A stretch of DNA of 64,000 bases from Salinicola tamaricis (lineage in GTDB: Bacteria > Pseudomonadota > Gammaproteobacteria > Pseudomonadales > Halomonadaceae): NCBI RefSeq assembly GCF_003006155.1, contig NZ_CP023559.1:2294001-2358000 (forward strand). The letters run 5' to 3'. Each line of letters opens with the position of its first letter. The stretch's first letter is position 1. Of this stretch, positions 42,009 through 50,988 are shown piece by piece. The translations under genes and the position numbers were made by a program. Below the pieces are notes generated by a model that saw nothing but the letters and a program-made list of their open reading frames with translations, did no database searches and was not told the DNA's origin.

Positions 42009-42992
42009 TCAGAGCGCCTGGATCTCTTGGTAGAGCGCGCGCTGCTCGTCGTTCAGGGCGTCGAGCACCGCCGGTTTGGCCTGCTTGGCGAAGGCTGCCT
42101 GGTCCACCTCGACGAAGGTCATGCCCTTGTCCTTGAGCGCCTGTTCGAGCCGCTTCTGGTCGGCGGCGAACAGCGTCTCTTCGTAGCTCTGCATCTGGCT
42201 GGCGGCCTCGCGCACCACCTGCTGCAGGTCGGCGGGCATCGATTCGAGCTTCTGCTTGCCGATCACCACGTAGATCCAGCTGCGCACGTGGTCGGTCATG
42301 TCGACGTACTTCTGTACCTCGTTGAAACTGGCGCTCTCGATCAGGCTGAGCGGGTTCTCCTGGGCCTCGATGGTGTTCTGCTGCAGCGCGGTGAATACCT
42401 CGCTGAATGCCATCGGCGTCGGTCGCGCGCCGAGTGCCTTCCAGGTGTCGACGAACAGCGGCACGTTGGGTACGCGAATGCGCAGGCCGTCGAGATCGTC
42501 AGGGGTCTTGATCGGGCGGTTGGAGGTCAGCTCGCGCGGGCCGCGCTCGAACCAGGCCAGCGGCACCAGGCCGGTGCGCTCGGTGATCTGTGCCTCGATC
42601 TGCTTGCCGACCTCACCTTCCACGGCACGGCGCAGCTGGTCGGCGTCCTTGAACAGGTAGGGCACCGCCATCATCGCTGCCTTGGGCGCCCAGTTCTGCA
42701 GGCTCTCGCCGGTGATGGTCATGTCGGCGGTGCCGAGCTGGATGCTGTTGATCACATCCATCTCGTTGCCGAGCTGCTCGTTGGGAAAGACCTGAACCTC
42801 GATCCGGCCATCGGAATTGGCCTCTACCAGTTCCTTGAACTTGAGCGCGGCCTTGTTCCAGATGTTCTCGGCGTTGGCCAGGTGGCCGAACTTGAGCGTG
42901 TAGTCGGCGGCGAAGGTGGCCTGGCTGGCGACGAGGGTGACACCGAGGGCGACGCCGGCGAGCAGCTGCTTGAGGGTCGGGGTGGAGAACAT
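42009..42992 (-). CDS. TRAP transporter substrate-binding protein (DctP family)
   Basis: 327 residues with a signal peptide (LLAGVALGVTLVASQATFA, cleavage near residue 28). The mature start YTLKFGHLANAENIWNKAAL, then EVQVFPNEQLGNEMDVINSI and GTADMTITGESLQNWAP. The arginine that binds the substrate carboxylate lies in DLDGLRIRVPNVPLFVDTWK. NTIEAQENPLSLIESASFNE is the other conserved block. Likely ligand: a sugar acid. First gene of the transporter, with 105 bases before the small permease. Confidence 0.94.
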   Translation of the reverse strand: MFSTPTLKQLLAGVALGVTLVASQATFAADYTLKFGHLANAENIWNKAALKFKELVEANSDGRIEVQVFPNEQLGNEMDVINSIQLGTADMTITGESLQNWAPKAAMMAVPYLFKDADQLRRAVEGEVGKQIEAQITERTGLVPLAWFERGPRELTSNRPIKTPDDLDGLRIRVPNVPLFVDTWKALGARPTPMAFSEVFTALQQNTIEAQENPLSLIESASFNEVQKYVDMTDHVRSWIYVVIGKQKLESMPADLQQVVREAASQMQSYEETLFAADQKRLEQALKDKGMTFVEVDQAAFAKQAKPAVLDALNDEQRALYQEIQAL

Positions 42993-43092
42993 GGCGTGAA
43001 ACTCCTTGGGTGAGGTAGCGCGGCGTTGTCGCTGTTGTGCCGCAGAGACGACGGGCCGCGGCGAGTGACGTCGCGACCCGACTGGCAGGGCG

Positions 43093-44113
43093 TCAGGGTG
43101 CGATGCGTACCAGCACCTTGCGCGCGCGTTCCGGATGGTTGTCGAGCAGGTCGATCGCGGACGGCATCTCCGCCAGCGCCACGCGGTGGCTGATCAGCGC
43201 CTTGGGATCGAGACGTCCAGCGGTTATCTGCGCGATCACCGACGGGAACCGACGGTTGTTGAGACGCGAGCCGACCAGCGTCAGCTCCTTCTTGATCACC
43301 TCCAACTGGATCAGGTCGCTCGGCGTCGGACTGAAACCGAGCAGGCCGATGCGTCCGGCGGGGCAAGCCATGCGCAGCATGGCCGGCAGCATTGCCGGAA
43401 TGCAGGCGGCATCGGCGATCAGCGGAACGCCCTCGCCCGCGGTCGCTTCCGCAGGCGGTCTCGAGGTCGTTCTCGCGGCCGTTGATCACGTGGCTGGCGC
43501 CAAGTTCGCGAGCGCTCGCCAGGCGTGCGTCGAGAATATCGGTGACGATCACCTCCTCGATGCCCAGGGCGCGGGCCATCTGCAGCACGGTCAGCCCGAT
43601 GACCCCGGCGCCGATCACCAGCAGGCGATCGCCCGGCTGCGGGTCCATACGGGCGAGCACGTTGGCGGCGATGGAGTAGGGCTCGACCAGGGCCGCGGTA
43701 TCGAGCGCCAGCGCGTCGGGAACACGGTGGGCGTTGGCGGCGGGGACATTGACCTGCTCGGCAAAGCCGCCGCTGCGATGCACGCCGATCACCTGCATGG
43801 CACTGCAGACGTTGGGCCGGCCGATGCGGCAGGGATAGCAGCTGCCGCAGGCGACTACCGGGTCGACGCAGACCCGTTCGCCGATACGCGCGGCATCCAC
43901 ACCTGCGCCTACCGCACTGATCACCCCGGCGAACTCGTGGCCGGTGATCCGTGGGAACTGCACGAAGGCGTTGTCACCATGGATGATGTGCATGTCCGAG
44001 CCGCAGATACCGGCGTAGGCGACGTCGACGATCACCTCGCCCGCGGCGGCGTTGGGCGCTGGCTGCTCGGTGACCGCGAAGGCGTGCGGGGCGCTGACAC
44101 GAAAGGCTTGCAT
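43093..44113 (-). CDS. zinc-dependent dehydrogenase, probable L-gulonate/L-idonate 5-dehydrogenase (RspB-like), one frame break
   Basis: About 340 residues, medium-chain dehydrogenase family. Catalytic zinc ligands: C in AYAGICGSDMHIIHGDN and H-E in ITGHEFAGVIS. Structural zinc: cysteines in DPVVACGSCYPCRIGRPNVC. The NAD fold is DRLLVIGAGVIGLTVLQMAR. One extra base near 43453 breaks the frame (restored AEATAGEGVPLIADAACIPA). Such enzymes oxidise C5 of L-gulonate or L-idonate to fructuronate or 5-ketogluconate. With UxuB and UxuA it would give L-gulonate to fructuronate to mannonate to KDG. I recall this route being described for Chromohalobacter; the substrate here is inference. Confidence 0.85.
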
Positions 44114-44212
44114 CGATCTCTCCTCAAACTGGCGCGGTCTGCGCCGGCGCGGTTCGCCACGCGCCGTGGATGGCACCGCGCGTGTCAAGCGCGGCGCCTC
44201 TCACGTGTCGTG

Positions 44213-45424
44213 TTACCAGTGCCACAGGGTGCCGTCCTCGAGCCGGTTGACCGGCAGGCTGGCGGGTTTGTACGGGTAGCGGGCGGCGGCTTCCTCGTCG
44301 ATGTCGACGCCATGGCCCGGCGACTCGCCGACCACGAAGTGCCCTGCCTCGAAGCGATAGTCATGGGGGAAGACGCTATCGGTCAGCGGGTCGTGGGGCA
44401 TGTGTTCCTGAATACCGAAGTTGGGCACCCAGGTGTCGAAGTGAACCGCCGCGCCGAGGCACACCGGCGACAGATCCGTCGGCCCGTGGAAGCCGGTGCG
44501 CACGTGATAGAGCGAGGCGAAATCGGCGATCCGGCGCACGTGGGTGATACCGCCACCATGGGTCAGCGGCGTGCGGATATAGTCGATCCACTGGTTCTGG
44601 ATCATCTCGCGGCAGTCATGGATCGAGTTGAACACCTCGCCGATGGCCAGCGGCGTGGTGGTGTGCTCGCGGATCAGGCGCAGGCTTTCCTGGTTCTCGG
44701 CCGGCACGCAATCTTCCAGCCAGAATAGATGGTAGGGCTCCACCGCCTTGCCCAGTCGCGCCGCTTCGATCGGGGTCAGGCGGTGGTGGACGTCGTGGAG
44801 CAGATGTAGCTCGTGGCCGAACTGCTCACGCACGGCGGCGAACAGCTCGGGCACGTGGTTGAGGTACTTCTCCGTGCTCCAGACGTGCTCGGCGGGCAGT
44901 TCGGCGTCCGCCGGCTCGTAGCGTTCGCCGTCGCGCTTGGCCACGCCGTAGATCGTCTCGATACCCGGCACGCCGGCCTGGACGCGCACCGCCTTGTAGC
45001 CCAGCTCGACGTGACGGGCGACCTCCGCGAGGCAGCTGTCGATCTCCTTGCCGGTGCAGTGGGCATAGGTCATCACCCGCTCGCGGCTCTTGCCGCCCAG
45101 GAGCTGGTAGAGCGGCATGCCGGCGGCCTTGCCCTTGATGTCCCACAGTGCCATGTCCACCGCACTGATCGCGCTCATGGTGACCGGGCCGCGACGCCAG
45201 TAGGCGCCACGATAGAGATACTGCCAGGTGTCCTCGATGCGGCTGGCGTCGCGGCCGATCAGCGCCGGTACCACGTGCTCCTGCAGATAGGCGACCACGG
45301 CCATTTCGCGGCCGTTCAAGGTGGCATCGCCGATGCCGTGAATGCCGGATTCGGTGACGAGCTTCAGGGTGACGAAGTTGCGTCCCGGGCAGGTGACGAT
45401 GACGCGGGCGTCGATGATTTTCAT
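44213..45424 (-). CDS. rspA: RspA/ManD-type dehydratase (enolase superfamily)
   Basis: 403 residues, intact, member of the D-mannonate dehydratase subgroup. It starts [20 protein letters not shown]. Metal ligands lie in [13 protein letters not shown] (Asp), [11 protein letters not shown] (Glu) and LAIGEVFNS (Glu); [20 protein letters not shown] and [20 protein letters not shown] follow with the catalytic His. In this subgroup some enzymes are fast mannonate dehydratases and others slow or acting on gluconate. Since a UxuA is encoded in the same cluster, this may be the slow type with another substrate or role. It lies between the regulator and the dehydrogenase. Confidence 0.92.
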   Translation of the reverse strand: MKIIDARVIVTCPGRNFVTLKLVTESGIHGIGDATLNGREMAVVAYLQEHVVPALIGRDASRIEDTWQYLYRGAYWRRGPVTMSAISAVDMALWDIKGKAAGMPLYQLLGGKSRERVMTYAHCTGKEIDSCLAEVARHVELGYKAVRVQAGVPGIETIYGVAKRDGERYEPADAELPAEHVWSTEKYLNHVPELFAAVREQFGHELHLLHDVHHRLTPIEAARLGKAVEPYHLFWLEDCVPAENQESLRLIREHTTTPLAIGEVFNSIHDCREMIQNQWIDYIRTPLTHGGGITHVRRIADFASLYHVRTGFHGPTDLSPVCLGAAVHFDTWVPNFGIQEHMPHDPLTDSVFPHDYRFEAGHFVVGESPGHGVDIDEEAAARYPYKPASLPVNRLEDGTLWHW

Positions 45425-45452
45425 GCGCTCTCCGGCGGCGGTAGCGGTCTGT

Positions 45453-46154
45453 TCAGCACGTGGCGAACAGCTCGGGATGGCGTTCGATCAGGCGTGGCAG
45501 CGAGGTCAGGAGCTCGCGCAGGTGCGCCTGGACTGCGCGCTCGGCGGCGGCGGCGGGTCGCGCTCGGCGATGGCGCCGACGATGCGCTCGTGCTGGGCCA
45601 CCAGGGTCTCCAGCGGCGTGCCGTCGGGCATGCTGATGTAGCGCACACGGTCGAAGTGCGCCTTGACCTCTTCGGTGAAACGCCACGCCGAGGCGTGGCC
45701 GGCCTCGCGCGACAGCGTCTGGTGGAAGGCTTCGTCGAGCAGATAGAAGCTCGTAGTCGTCGCTGCCGAGAGTGCGCCGCTGGCGCTCGACCAGCTCGTG
45801 GAGCTCGTCGAGACCGCGTCGCGAGAGCCCCGACTCTGCCGCCGACTTGGCCACCGCGACCTCGATCGCTTCACACGTACGAAGCGTGCGCTGTAGACCG
45901 CCTGCGGCGAAATCTTGACCACGAAGGTGCCGCGCGGGGACGTACCTCGACCACCCCGCCTCGGAGAGGCGGATGAACGCCTCGCGCACCGGCTGGCGGC
46001 TGACCGCGAAGGTGTCGGCGATCTCCTTCTCCGACAACGCCTGGCCGGGGGCCAGCGTCAAGCGGATGATCGCCTGGCGCAGGGTGGCGTAGAGGCGCTG
46101 GCGGACCGGGCCGGTGGCGGCGTCTTCCCACAGGCTGTAGAGCGATTGGCTCAC
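45453..46154 (-). CDS. GntR/FadR-family regulator of the uronate cluster, about five frame breaks
   Basis: About 233 residues when restored. The GTG at 46154 is chosen because GAGGA lies five bases upstream; the product begins [20 protein letters not shown]. The winged helix is [40 protein letters not shown]. The effector domain (FCD type) continues as [54 protein letters not shown] and [14 protein letters not shown], spread over three frames. Breaks lie near 45955, 45935, 45885, 45753 and in a CCG run near 45548. FCD regulators usually sense sugar acids, which fits the neighbours. It ends 29 bases before rspA. Confidence 0.85.
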   Translation of the reverse strand: MSQSLYSLWEDAATGPVRQRLYATLRQAIIRLTLAPGQALSEKEIADTFAVSRQPVREAFIRLSEAGWSRYVPARHLRGQDFAAGGLQRTLRTCEAIEVAVAKSAAESGLSRRGLDELHELVERQRRTLGSDDYELLSARRSLPPDAVARGRPRLGVAFHRRGQGALRPCALHQHARRHAAGDPGGPARAHRRRHRRARPAAAAERAVQAHLRELLTSLPRLIERHPELFATC

Positions 46155-46229
46155 GGCGATCCTCGTCTGTATGGCTCGTCTCGAAGGTCGTGGCAGACGC
46201 CGTAACGGCATCGCCAGATGATCTTGTCT

Positions 46230-46245
46230 AACTAGTATGGTAGTT
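46230..46245. promoter_or_regulatory. candidate GntR-type operator
   Basis: AACTAGTATGGTAGTT is an imperfect 16-base palindrome (AACTA / TAGTT) 76 bases upstream of the GntR-family start. Its GTATNNTA centre resembles operators of UxuR/FadR-type regulators. Probably autoregulatory and controlling the operon downstream. In the rest of this 351-base gap, 46246-46435 shows nothing else recognisable. Confidence 0.4.
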
Positions 46246-46435
46246 GTCGGTGGGATATGGCGATTCGACTTTCGGAGGCCCCGCGGCAGTGCGCATCACG
46301 TCACGTCTCGCCTTGCGCTGTCGTGAAGCCACAGTTTTCGCCGCGGTGGCCGATCTCTCCCAGGAGGGGCACAAGCCGGGGTAACGCGCGTGCCGTGAAG
46401 GGAGTCGGCCGAAGCGGGTCGCGAATAGGCTGAGA

Positions 46436-46490
46436 AGTGCTGAAAAAGAAGGTGCTGAAAAGAAGGTGCTGAAAAGGAAGCGCTGACAAG
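46436..46490. repeat. imperfect tandem repeat upstream of radC, about 15-bp units
   Basis: Three close copies of GTGCTGAAAA(A)GAAG followed by a diverged CGCTGACAAG, ending just before the radC ribosome binding site (AGAGGAGATG). Purine-rich on the plus strand. Confidence 0.75.
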
Positions 46491-46505
46491 AGAGGAGATG
46501 ACGCG

Positions 46506-47180
46506 ATGGGAATCAACGATTGGCCAGCGGGGGAGCGCCCGCGCGAGAAGCTGCTGACGCTGGGCGCCTCGGCGCTCTCCGATGCCGAGCTGCTGGCGAT
46601 CTTTCTGCGCGTCGGGGTCAAGGGGCGTTCGGCGGTCGACCTGGCGCGCGATCTACTCGCCAGCTTCGGCGGGTTGCGGGCGCTGCTGGAGGCGGATCGC
46701 CAGCGCTTCTGTGCCGAGCACGGGCTGGGCGAGGCCAAGTACGTCCAGCTGCAGGCGACGCTGGAGCTGTCGCGGCGCCATCTCGGCAGCCTGCTCGAGC
46801 GTGACGCCGCGCTCACTTCACCGACCCTGGTGCGCCGCTTTCTCAGCGCCCAGCTGCGTCATCTTCCCCACGAGGCGTTCGCGGCGCTGTTCCTGGACAA
46901 CCAGCACCGGGTGATCCGCTTCGAGATTCTCGCCGAAGGCACGCTGGACGGCGCCTCGATCTATCCGCGCGAGGTGGCGCGTCGGGCGCTGGCCCACAAC
47001 GCCGGTGCGCTGATCTTCGCCCACAACCACCCCTCCGGGATGGCCGAACCGAGTCAGTCGGACCGCCGGGTCACCGAGCGCCTGAGCGATGCGCTGGGGC
47101 TATTCGATATTCGCGTGCTCGACCACTTCGTGGTGGGCGACGGCGAGGTGATTTCGTTCGTCGAACGTGGCTGGCTGTGA
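46506..47180 (+). CDS. radC: RadC family (JAB/MPN domain) protein
   Basis: 224 residues, intact. The N-terminal helix-hairpin-helix part has [20 protein letters not shown] and [20 protein letters not shown]. The C-terminal JAMM-like domain has the metal-binding motif [20 protein letters not shown] plus the glutamate in [20 protein letters not shown]. Once thought to be a repair protein, its function is still unclear. It precedes rpmB-rpmG-mutM, the normal order. Confidence 0.95.
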   Translation: MGINDWPAGERPREKLLTLGASALSDAELLAIFLRVGVKGRSAVDLARDLLASFGGLRALLEADRQRFCAEHGLGEAKYVQLQATLELSRRHLGSLLERDAALTSPTLVRRFLSAQLRHLPHEAFAALFLDNQHRVIRFEILAEGTLDGASIYPREVARRALAHNAGALIFAHNHPSGMAEPSQSDRRVTERLSDALGLFDIRVLDHFVVGDGEVISFVERGWL

Positions 47181-47360
47181 GCGAGATGGCGGGGAAATCA
47201 CGTGGGCTGATCGAAGGGAAAAAGCGCCCGCGCGCTTGCGGGGGGTTAGGGGGTCTGGTTAAAGTACGCCCTTTGAAACAGGGCAGAAGGCGGACGCCAG
47301 CCATTTTTCGTGGTTTGCCCGAGCTAACTCTGCACAACCCGCCAGTGGTCGGAGGCTTCC

Positions 47361-47597
47361 ATGTCCCAAGTTTGTCAGGTTACCGGTAAGCGTCCGGTGA
47401 CTGGTAATAACGTCTCGCACTCACAGCGCAAGACGCGTCGTCGTTTCGTGCCGAACCTGCACACCCATCGTTTCTGGGTCGAATCCGAGAAGCGTTTCGT
47501 CAAGCTGCGTATCTCCTCCAAGGGCATGCGCATCATCGACAAGAAAGGCATCGAAGCGGTGCTCAGCGACATCCGCAAGCGCGGCGCCAGCATTTAA
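47361..47597 (+). CDS. rpmB: 50S ribosomal protein L28
   Basis: 78 residues, normal length: [39 protein letters not shown], then [23 protein letters not shown] sequence (here [20 protein letters not shown]). Component of the large ribosomal subunit. Cotranscribed with rpmG 12 bases downstream. No cysteine zinc motif beyond the single N-terminal Cys. Confidence 0.98.
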   Translation: MSQVCQVTGKRPVTGNNVSHSQRKTRRRFVPNLHTHRFWVESEKRFVKLRISSKGMRIIDKKGIEAVLSDIRKRGASI

Positions 47598-47609
47598 GGA
47601 GTCTGAGAG

Positions 47610-47765
47610 ATGCGTGACAAGATCAAGTTGGTGTCCAGTGCCGGTACCGGTCACTTCTACACCACCGCCAAGAACAAGCGTAACACCCCGGACAAGCTGG
47701 AATTCAAGAAGTACGATCCGGTCGTTCGCAAGCACGTCATCTACAAGGAAGCCAAGATCAAGTGA
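47610..47765 (+). CDS. rpmG: 50S ribosomal protein L33
   Basis: 51 residues: [20 protein letters not shown] then [20 protein letters not shown] and [11 protein letters not shown]. This is the zinc-free (C-minus) form, since the four cysteines of the zinc-ribbon type are absent. AAGGAG lies 9 bases upstream of the ATG at 47610. Followed by a strong terminator. Confidence 0.97.
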   Translation: MRDKIKLVSSAGTGHFYTTAKNKRNTPDKLEFKKYDPVVRKHVIYKEAKIK

Positions 47766-47812
47766 TCTAGCTTTCCGCTGGTGCCAAAGTGCCAGCGCAG
47801 GAATGACAGTAC

Positions 47813-47842
47813 GGAAAACCCGGTCCTCGACCGGGTTTTCTC
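47813..47842 (+). terminator. rho-independent terminator of rpmB-rpmG
   Basis: A perfect 12-bp stem (47814-47825 with 47829-47840) with a 3-base loop; the descending arm ends in TTTTC. A/T-rich stem ends make it effective on both strands, but only plus-strand genes lie near. Confidence 0.9.
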
Positions 47843-47871
47843 GTTGGTGATGAACTCGTTAGTCACGAGCG

Positions 47872-47931
47872 GGTTTGTTATGGACCGGTTTGTGATGGAC
47901 CGGTTTGTGATGGACCGGTTTGTGATGAAAG
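47872..47931. repeat. 15-bp tandem repeat upstream of mutM
   Basis: Four copies of GGTTTGTGATGGACC (47872, 47887, 47902, 47917; the first has one change, the last has a diverged end). The array ends 18 bases before the mutM start, between the rpmG terminator and the gene, so it probably overlaps the mutM promoter or leader. Confidence 0.9.
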
Positions 47932-47949
47932 AACCGCGAGAACAGACGC

Positions 47950-48765
47950 ATGCCCGAGCTTCCCGAAGTCGAGACTACCCGCCGCGGTATCGCGCCCCAC
48001 GTCGAGGGTCGTGAGATCGTCGAGGTGATCGTGCGCAGCCGCAGCCTGCGTGTGCCGGTGCCGGTGGATCTGGAGTCGGCGCTGATCGGCGCACACTTCG
48101 GCGAGCTCGCGCGGCGCGCCAAGTACCTGCTGCTGCCGGTGGGTGATCGCTCGCTGCTGTGGCATCTGGGCATGTCCGGTAGCCTGCGTCTGGCGCGGGT
48201 GGGCGACCTGCCCAGGAAGCACGATCATGTCGACGTGGTGGTCGAGGGCGGCGCCATCCTGCGCTATCACGACCCGCGCCGCTTCGGTTTCGTCGACTGG
48301 CTGGCACCTGACGCCGCCAGCGACCCCAGGCTCGCGCGGCTGGGGCCGGAGCCGCTGTCGCCCGACTTCGACGGCGCGCGTCTCTACACCCTCTCGCGGG
48401 GGCGCCGGGCGGCGATCAAACCGTTCATCATGGATAACGCCGTGGTGGTGGGGGTGGGCAACATCTACGCCAGCGAGGCGCTGTTCATGGCCGGGATCGA
48501 CCCGCGCCGCGCTGCCGGGCGCGTCTCGCGCGAGCGCTACGTGCGCCTGGCCGAGGCAATCAAGACGGTGCTGGCGGCGGCGATCACCCAGGGCGGCACC
48601 ACGCTGCGCGATTTCGTCAGCGGCAGCGGCGAGCCCGGCTACTTCGCCCAGCGCCTCAACGTCTACGGTCGTGCTGGTGAGCCGTGCCGCGAGTGCGGCC
48701 ATCTGCTGCGCCAGGTGACGCTGGGGCAGCGTGCCAGCGTCTACTGCCCGATCTGCCAGCGCTGA
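47950..48765 (+). CDS. mutM: formamidopyrimidine-DNA glycosylase
   Basis: Removes 8-oxoguanine and other oxidised purines from DNA. 271 residues, intact. The catalytic N-terminal proline and glutamates are in [27 protein letters not shown] and RRFGFVDWL are core blocks. [20 protein letters not shown] is the helix-two-turns-helix. The C-terminal zinc finger has four cysteines: [20 protein letters not shown] then CPICQR. Confidence 0.97.
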   Translation: MPELPEVETTRRGIAPHVEGREIVEVIVRSRSLRVPVPVDLESALIGAHFGELARRAKYLLLPVGDRSLLWHLGMSGSLRLARVGDLPRKHDHVDVVVEGGAILRYHDPRRFGFVDWLAPDAASDPRLARLGPEPLSPDFDGARLYTLSRGRRAAIKPFIMDNAVVVGVGNIYASEALFMAGIDPRRAAGRVSRERYVRLAEAIKTVLAAAITQGGTTLRDFVSGSGEPGYFAQRLNVYGRAGEPCRECGHLLRQVTLGQRASVYCPICQR

Positions 48766-48825
48766 GCGCCTGGCCCCGATACTGTTAGAATGCGCCCCGA
48801 TAATCCTTTGCTCATGGAGTCCTCC

Positions 48826-50008
48826 GTGCCCCAGACCCTGCGCCTCAAGAAGAACGCCGACCGCCGCCTCAAGGCGGGCCATCTGTGGCTCTACTCCAAC
48901 GAGATCGATATCCAGGCCACGCCGCTGAAGGGGCTCGAGCCCGGCGCCCAGGCGGTGATCGAGGCCGCCAACGGCAAGCCGCTGGGGGTGGCCTACGTCA
49001 ATCCGCACTCGCTGATCTGCGCCCGTGTGGTCTCGCGGGATGCCGACGTGCGCCTGGACCGTTCGCTGCTGGTGCATCGTTTCAATCAGGCCCTCGGCCT
49101 GCGCGAGCGGCTCTTCGCCAAGCCGTTCTACCGCCTGGTCCACGGCGAGGGTGATCTGCTGCCGGGGCTGATCGTCGATCGTTTCGACGACGTGCTGGTG
49201 GTGCAGCTCAACACCCTGGGCATGGAGCGGGTGCGCGACGAAGTGATCGCGGCGCTGGACAAGGTGCTGTCGCGCGGGCGATCGTGTTCAAGAACGACTC
49301 CAGCGGCCGCCGCCTCGAACAGCTCGAGTCGGAAGTGGCGGTGGTCCACGGCGAACTGCTGAGCAGGTGCTGCTGGAGGAGAACGGCGTGCGCTTCGTCG
49401 CGCCGGTGCTGGATGGCCAGAAGACCGGCTGGTTCTATGATCACCGCGCCAATCGTGCCTGGCTAACGGCCTGGTCGCCGGCAAGCGGGTGCTCGACCTG
49501 TTCAGCTACGTCGGCGGCTGGGGCGTGCAGGCGGCGCCCACGGCGCCAGCGAGGTGCTGCTGACGCCTCCGAGGCAGCACTCGAGCGGGTCGCCGAGAAC
49601 GCCGCGCTCAACGGCCTGCACGAGCAGGTGGCGGTGGGCCACGGCGACGTGTTCGAGGCGCTGACCGCGCTGCGCGCCGAGGGTGAGCGCTTCGATGTGG
49701 TGGTGCTCGATCCGCCGGCCTTCATCAAGAAGCGCAAGGACATCACCAACGGCGAGCGCGCCTACGCGCGTCTGAACCGCGAGGCGATGCGCCTGCTCGG
49801 TCGCGATGGCCTGCTGCTGTCGGCGTCGTGCTCGATGCACCTGGCCGAGGAGCGCCTGGTCGAGTGCGTGCGCGGGGCCGTGCGCCACCAGGACCGCCAT
49901 GGCCAGATCCTCTATCGCGGCGGCCAGGCCGGCGACCATCCGATCCACCCGGCAATCCCCGAGACCGCCTATCTCAAGGCGCTCGGTGTGCGTGTGTTCC
50001 GCAACTGA
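48826..50008 (+). CDS. rlmI: 23S rRNA (cytosine(1962)-C(5))-methyltransferase, about five frame breaks
   Basis: SAM-dependent rRNA methyltransferase, about 395 residues when restored. The GTG at 48826 is preferred (GGAG six bases upstream; product MPQTLRLKKNADRRLKAGHL); the in-frame ATG at 48814 is the alternative. The N-terminal PUA domain has HLWLYSNEID and GVAYVNPHSLICARVVSRD. The Rossmann domain has GERVLDLF-type sequence (here KRVLDLFSYVGGWGVQA), DASEAALERVAENAALNGL and the catalytic FDVVVLDPPAFIKKRKD and LLLSASCSMH. Breaks lie near 49277, 49365, 49462, 49541 and 49563. Confidence 0.9.
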
Positions 50009-50023
50009 AGGGGCAGCGGGACG

Positions 50024-50362
50024 ATGACGGCGCTTGTCTGTCTCTTTCGTCATCCCAATGTCTTGCTGGTGTGTCATGTTCGCAACGTCATCGACAGCGC
50101 GGGTATCGTCGTCGAGTTGCGTAACATGACCCTGGCCGGCGCCGCCGGCGAGTTGCCCATGGACCAGTGCGAGCCGCAGGTGTGGGTGGCCCGGGCCGAC
50201 CACGAACGCGCTCGGGTGCTGCTGCGCGAGGCGCTGGGGGGGCCGGCCGATGTGCCCGCCGACTGGGTCTGCCCCGGCTGCGGCGAGCGCCTCGATGGCG
50301 CCTTCGATACCTGCTGGCAGTGCGCGACCCGGCGTCCGCCAGCCGCGGCGCCGCCTGCCTGA
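50024..50362 (+). CDS. DUF2007-domain protein with C-terminal zinc ribbon
   Basis: 112 residues. The N-terminal part (LVCLFRHPNVLLVCHVRNVI, DSAGIVVELRNMTLAGAAGE, VWVARADHERARVLLREAL) matches DUF2007, a small alpha/beta domain called a putative signal transducing protein. The C-terminus has two CxxC pairs (WVCPGCGERLDGAFDTCWQC) that should bind zinc. Function unknown. It lies 15 bases after rlmI and 21 bases before the thioesterase, so probably in one operon. No good Shine-Dalgarno sequence is seen before the ATG. Confidence 0.83.
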   Translation: MTALVCLFRHPNVLLVCHVRNVIDSAGIVVELRNMTLAGAAGELPMDQCEPQVWVARADHERARVLLREALGGPADVPADWVCPGCGERLDGAFDTCWQCATRRPPAAAPPA

Positions 50363-50383
50363 CAGCTACTGCAGGAGAACGGC

Positions 50384-50827
50384 ATGAGCTGGGATCTACC
50401 CCACCCCTTCCTCCTCGACATCGCAGTCGAGGCGAGCCATATCGACCACTACGGCCACGTCAACAACGCCGAGTATCTGCGCTGGGTCGAGCAGGCCAGC
50501 TGGGCCCACTCGCGGGCGCTGGGGCTGAGCCTCGACGACTACCGCGCGCTCGACCGAGGCATGGTGGTGCATCGCCACGAACTCGACTATCTCGCTCCGG
50601 CGTTCGAAGGCGATCGATTGCAGATCGCCACCTGGATCGTCGCCTGCGATGGCCGCCTGACGCTGACGCGGTGCTTCCAGCTGCGCCACGACGCGACCGG
50701 CGCCACGCTGCTGCGGGCACAGACTCGCTTTGCCTGTATCGAACTTTCCAGCGGCCGGCCGCGACGTATGCCGGCGCGCTTCGTCGAGGTCTACGGTGGG
50801 GCGGTGACGTCTCCGGCCATAAGCTAG
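50384..50827 (+). CDS. hotdog-fold acyl-CoA thioesterase (4HBT family)
   Basis: 147 residues, intact. The catalytic region IDHYGHVNNAEYLRWVEQAS contains the Asp/Tyr/His pattern of the 4-hydroxybenzoyl-CoA thioesterase / YbgC-like family. YLAPAFEGDRLQIATWIVA and TRFACIELSSGRPRRMPARF complete the fold. It hydrolyses an acyl-CoA thioester; chain length cannot be read. AGGAGAACGGC precedes the ATG, a good ribosome binding site. Confidence 0.9.
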   Translation: MSWDLPHPFLLDIAVEASHIDHYGHVNNAEYLRWVEQASWAHSRALGLSLDDYRALDRGMVVHRHELDYLAPAFEGDRLQIATWIVACDGRLTLTRCFQLRHDATGATLLRAQTRFACIELSSGRPRRMPARFVEVYGGAVTSPAIS

Positions 50828-50845
50828 ATTTTTCTACTGTTTTAC

Positions 50846-50907
50846 CTCTCGCGACGAGAATTTTCGTGGCGAGAGCGGCGCTATGCGCGATTTTTTCGTC
50901 TTTTTTT
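50846..50907 (+). terminator. double hairpin with T tracts between the thioesterase and ald
   Basis: Hairpin 1 (50846-50875): CTCTCGC pairs with GCGAGAG, extended by ACGA/TCGT after one mismatch. Hairpin 2 (50878-50888): GCGC-TAT-GCGC, followed by GA and T6, then CGTC and T7. It can act as terminator of the upstream operon, but since it lies only 80 bases before ald, a leader/attenuation role is possible. Confidence 0.6.
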
Positions 50908-50988
50908 GTCTGGTATCCCGTCGTCAGCATGGCTGTGCTGTAATCCGCTCGATCCCCCCAATGACAAGTCACGATCGAGGAATCCGCC

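Noticed and set aside
47781..48014. Small protein with repeated FVMDR motif upstream of mutM
   Set aside because: It is the translation of the 15-bp DNA repeat, overlaps a terminator and runs into mutM in another frame.
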